Source: Chloroflexi bacterium RBG_16_48_8 (lineage in GTDB: Bacteria; Chloroflexota; Anaerolineae; Anaerolineales; E44-bin32). From it: DNA of 5,823 bases. The notes under the pieces are model-generated. The model was not told the DNA's origin. It made no database searches and was given only the letters and a program-made list of their open reading frames with translations. The translations under genes and the position numbers were made by a program. Position 1 is the stretch's first letter; each line of letters starts with the position of its first letter. Shown here piece by piece: positions 4,380 to 5,823 of the stretch. The stretch covers positions 1 to 5,823 of the forward strand of contig MGNI01000121.1 in NCBI GenBank assembly GCA_001795115.1, in the 5' to 3' direction.

Positions 4380-5823
4380 ACGGATGGGGAGAGAACAACT
4401 CGAAACCCGACACTCCCGTACCAGTCGTACGGGCCGCACCCGTCGCGATCCGCACAACGGACGTACCCACGATTATAGTAGAATGACCCGCCGCGCAAGA
4501 CACGCAGATCATTCGATTCCGGTTCTTCACGCCCATCCGAAGGGTCATAGGGATACCGAAAATCGGGTTTCTCCCAATCCTTACCCCATAGGCTCCGTGT
4601 CCACTCCCACACATTGCCAGCCATGTCCTGTACTTCATATGGGCTCTTCCCATCCGGGAAACACCCCACCGCGCTGGTCTTGCCAATTCCCGTTTCGCCG
4701 TAATTCGCCCTGTTCGGGTCCGGCTCATCTCCCCAAGGATAGTTCCAACCATCTGTGCCACGCGCGGCTTTCTCCCACTCGGCCTCTGAGGGCAGCCTGA
4801 CCCGCCAGCCCTCCTTCGAGAGCAACCTTCTTAAAGTCTCCGGAGTGCCCTCCCACTTGCTCAAGCATTCCGTCAGCCAGTCACAGTAGGCAATGGCGTC
4901 ATGCCAGGTAACATCCACCACCGGATGGTTTCCCATTCCACGCAGGCTGTCAGGGTCTCCCGGTTTTCGGCCGGAATCCGCCACAAAGGCACGAAACTGT
5001 GCCACCGTGGTCGGGTATCGGGCGATGTAGTAACTTTGCAGCGGGACTTCATGTTGTGGTTTTTCCCTTTTGAAATAACCCTCCTTCACCCATTCCTTCA
5101 CCCATTCCTCTGTCTTCACAAGTTCGTGAATCTCATCGTCACTTGTGCCCATCAGGAAGGGGCCTTCAGGGATCTCCACAAAGCCCAAAAGATCTTCATC
5201 GGGGAAATACCAAGCATCTGGTCGGAAGCGCGGGTCGCCTATTCGGGCTAGGACATCGCCTGCTCGGGCTCTTGTATTCGCTTCCACGATAGGATCCCCA
5301 ATCACCTCTGTCATGGCTATTACCGTTCTCTTCCAAGCAGCCTCTGTAACACCATCCGGTAAGATATCTGCAACCGCCTCTCCCGCAAGGACGGACGCCT
5401 GCCCTGCTGGGACTTTTTCGCTCTCCAGCAAACCTGAAACCACAGCGCCTGCGGCTTCATCCCGATGCTGAACCACACCTAAATAGCCAATAGCCAGAGG
5501 GCTTGCCTCATGCCAAGCAGAATCCCCTAAGTGTTCTAGCAAAGCATCAATAACGGAGTTGACCTCCTGTTGTCCTAATTGAGCCATTGCCACTCCCGCC
5601 AGATACTCTTCAAATGTCAGGTGGATAAAACCAAATTGATTCATCCCTCTCTCAATCAGCAAAGCCGCATATTCACGTATATCGCTCAAAAATTGGCTTA
5701 CCGCCTGCTCGGGATTTTCCAGCCCTCTCTCTCGATAGATTCCTTTCAGCTTGTTTTGTAATTGCTCCTGATGAACCAGACCGAATCCAGGGGATGTCTC
5801 ATGCCTCCAGAAGGCTATTAGCG
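4367..5823 (-). CDS. NACHT/STAND-type protein with C-terminal FGE-sulfatase (C-type-lectin fold) domain, 5' partial
   Basis: The frame is open to the right edge, so the start and any NTPase domain lie outside; 484 codons are visible. Residues 1-80 match the end of a NACHT/STAND module: SDIREYAALLIERG followed by FGFIHLTFEEYLAGVAM, the usual 'F-x-H-x-T-F-x-E-Y-L-A' winged-helix end. About 130 residues of helical, HEAT-like linker follow. An FGE-sulfatase (SUMF1-like) domain then runs from GFVEIPEGPFLMGT (near 213) to VGFRVV (near 476), with all conserved blocks: HPVVDVTWHDAIAYCDWL, VRLPSEAEWEKAARG, YPWGDEPDPNRANY, DMAGNVWEWT and RVLRGGSF. The cysteine pair that makes formylglycine in true FGE is absent (Tyr and Val stand there), so a sulfatase-activating role is unlikely and the fold probably serves as a binding domain. 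The C-terminal segment looks diversified. Probable role by inference: an ATP-dependent sensor in immunity or recognition, in the cytoplasm, since no signal or membrane segment is visible in this part. Confidence 0.88.
   Translation of the reverse strand, partial: LIAFWRHETSPGFGLVHQEQLQNKLKGIYRERGLENPEQAVSQFLSDIREYAALLIERGMNQFGFIHLTFEEYLAGVAMAQLGQQEVNSVIDALLEHLGDSAWHEASPLAIGYLGVVQHRDEAAGAVVSGLLESEKVPAGQASVLAGEAVADILPDGVTEAAWKRTVIAMTEVIGDPIVEANTRARAGDVLARIGDPRFRPDAWYFPDEDLLGFVEIPEGPFLMGTSDDEIHELVKTEEWVKEWVKEGYFKREKPQHEVPLQSYYIARYPTTVAQFRAFVADSGRKPGDPDSLRGMGNHPVVDVTWHDAIAYCDWLTECLSKWEGTPETLRRLLSKEGWRVRLPSEAEWEKAARGTDGWNYPWGDEPDPNRANYGETGIGKTSAVGCFPDGKSPYEVQDMAGNVWEWTRSLWGKDWEKPDFRYPYDPSDGREEPESNDLRVLRGGSFYYNRGYVRCADRDGCGPYDWYGSVGFRVVLSPSVSGL
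4394..4495 (-). other. Putative DGR-type variable region at the 3' end of the FGE-sulfatase domain
   Basis: Constant edges RGGS and VGFRVV enclose a stretch whose residues are F Y Y N R G Y, then VRCA, then D R D G C G P Y D W Y G S. Most of these codons are TAC, TAT, AAT, GAT, GAC, TGC, GGC or AGT, that is, codons that differ from AAC/AAT only at positions 1 and 2. Diversity-generating retroelements mutate template adenines, and their templates are rich in AAC/AAT at the exposed positions of C-type-lectin-fold targets. The enrichment for Tyr, Asp, Gly and Ser and the location in the last 40 residues fit that family. No template repeat or reverse transcriptase lies in this window, so this is an inference from pattern. 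Confidence 0.6.
5083..5106 (-). repeat. Perfect 12-bp in-frame tandem duplication inside the NACHT-FGE gene
   Basis: CCTTCACCCATT occurs twice head to tail (5083-5094, 5095-5106), with the first three bases of a third copy following. It encodes EWVKEWVKE, a four-residue duplication in a charged loop near the start of the FGE-sulfatase domain. It looks like a slippage event that kept the reading frame. Confidence 0.8.

Noticed and set aside
4182..4486. Several overlapping frames of 67-93 codons on both strands
   Set aside because: They are shadows of GC-rich DNA and of the receptor gene in other frames, with no domain or ribosome binding site.
4367..5100. Genuine formylglycine-generating (sulfatase-activating) enzyme
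   Set aside because: The catalytic cysteine pair is missing and no sulfatase gene is nearby.

Overview
The window looks like accessory bacterial DNA of mixed base composition. It holds a genomic backbone gene, mobile-element debris, and two minus-strand genes of types common in large, environmentally versatile genomes (filamentous Chloroflexota, cyanobacteria and relatives). The host assignment is only an inference: an archaeal-type AAA ATPase with a DUF234-like C-terminus and a NACHT-type protein ending in an FGE-sulfatase domain are both common there, but nothing in the window fixes the phylum.

Layout from left to right. (1) Positions about 54-689 (+) carry an unrecognised protein of about 211 residues whose frame stays open to the window edge. 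(2) Positions about 735-2037 are an apparently intact insertion sequence of the IS481 type. It has one full transposase with a strong ribosome binding site, and each end carries two copies of a 19-20 bp motif set 25 bp apart. (3) Its right end abuts a minus-strand relic of a second transposase, an IS110-like C-terminus, cut off on its upstream side by a stop codon. (4) Positions 2406-3842 (-) encode a 478-residue ATPase with a Walker-type N-terminal domain, a winged-helix middle and a PD-(D/E)XK-like C-terminus. (5) Positions 3843-4366 are non-coding. This gap has an AT-rich part just upstream of the ATPase and a GC-rich, hairpin-dense part of about 250 bases that may be a structured RNA read from the minus strand. 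(6) Positions 4367 to the right edge (-) are the C-terminal 484 codons of a larger protein: the end of a NACHT/STAND-like module, a helical linker and a complete FGE-sulfatase (C-type-lectin fold) domain.

The most notable signal is the last 40 residues of that protein. Where genuine formylglycine-generating enzymes carry their catalytic cysteines, this one has a Tyr/Asp/Gly/Asn-rich stretch. Its codons are mostly of the NAC/NAT/NGC kind and sit in an otherwise conserved frame (RVLRGGS ... VGFRVV). That is the pattern of a variable region diversified by a diversity-generating retroelement (DGR). With the NACHT-type module upstream, the gene reads as a STAND NTPase with a hypervariable ligand-sensing tip, plausibly an immune or self-recognition receptor. 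No reverse transcriptase or template repeat is visible here, so if the DGR assignment is right the retroelement acts in trans or lies outside the window.

Both minus-strand genes point the same way but are about 520 bases apart, so a shared transcript is possible but not shown.
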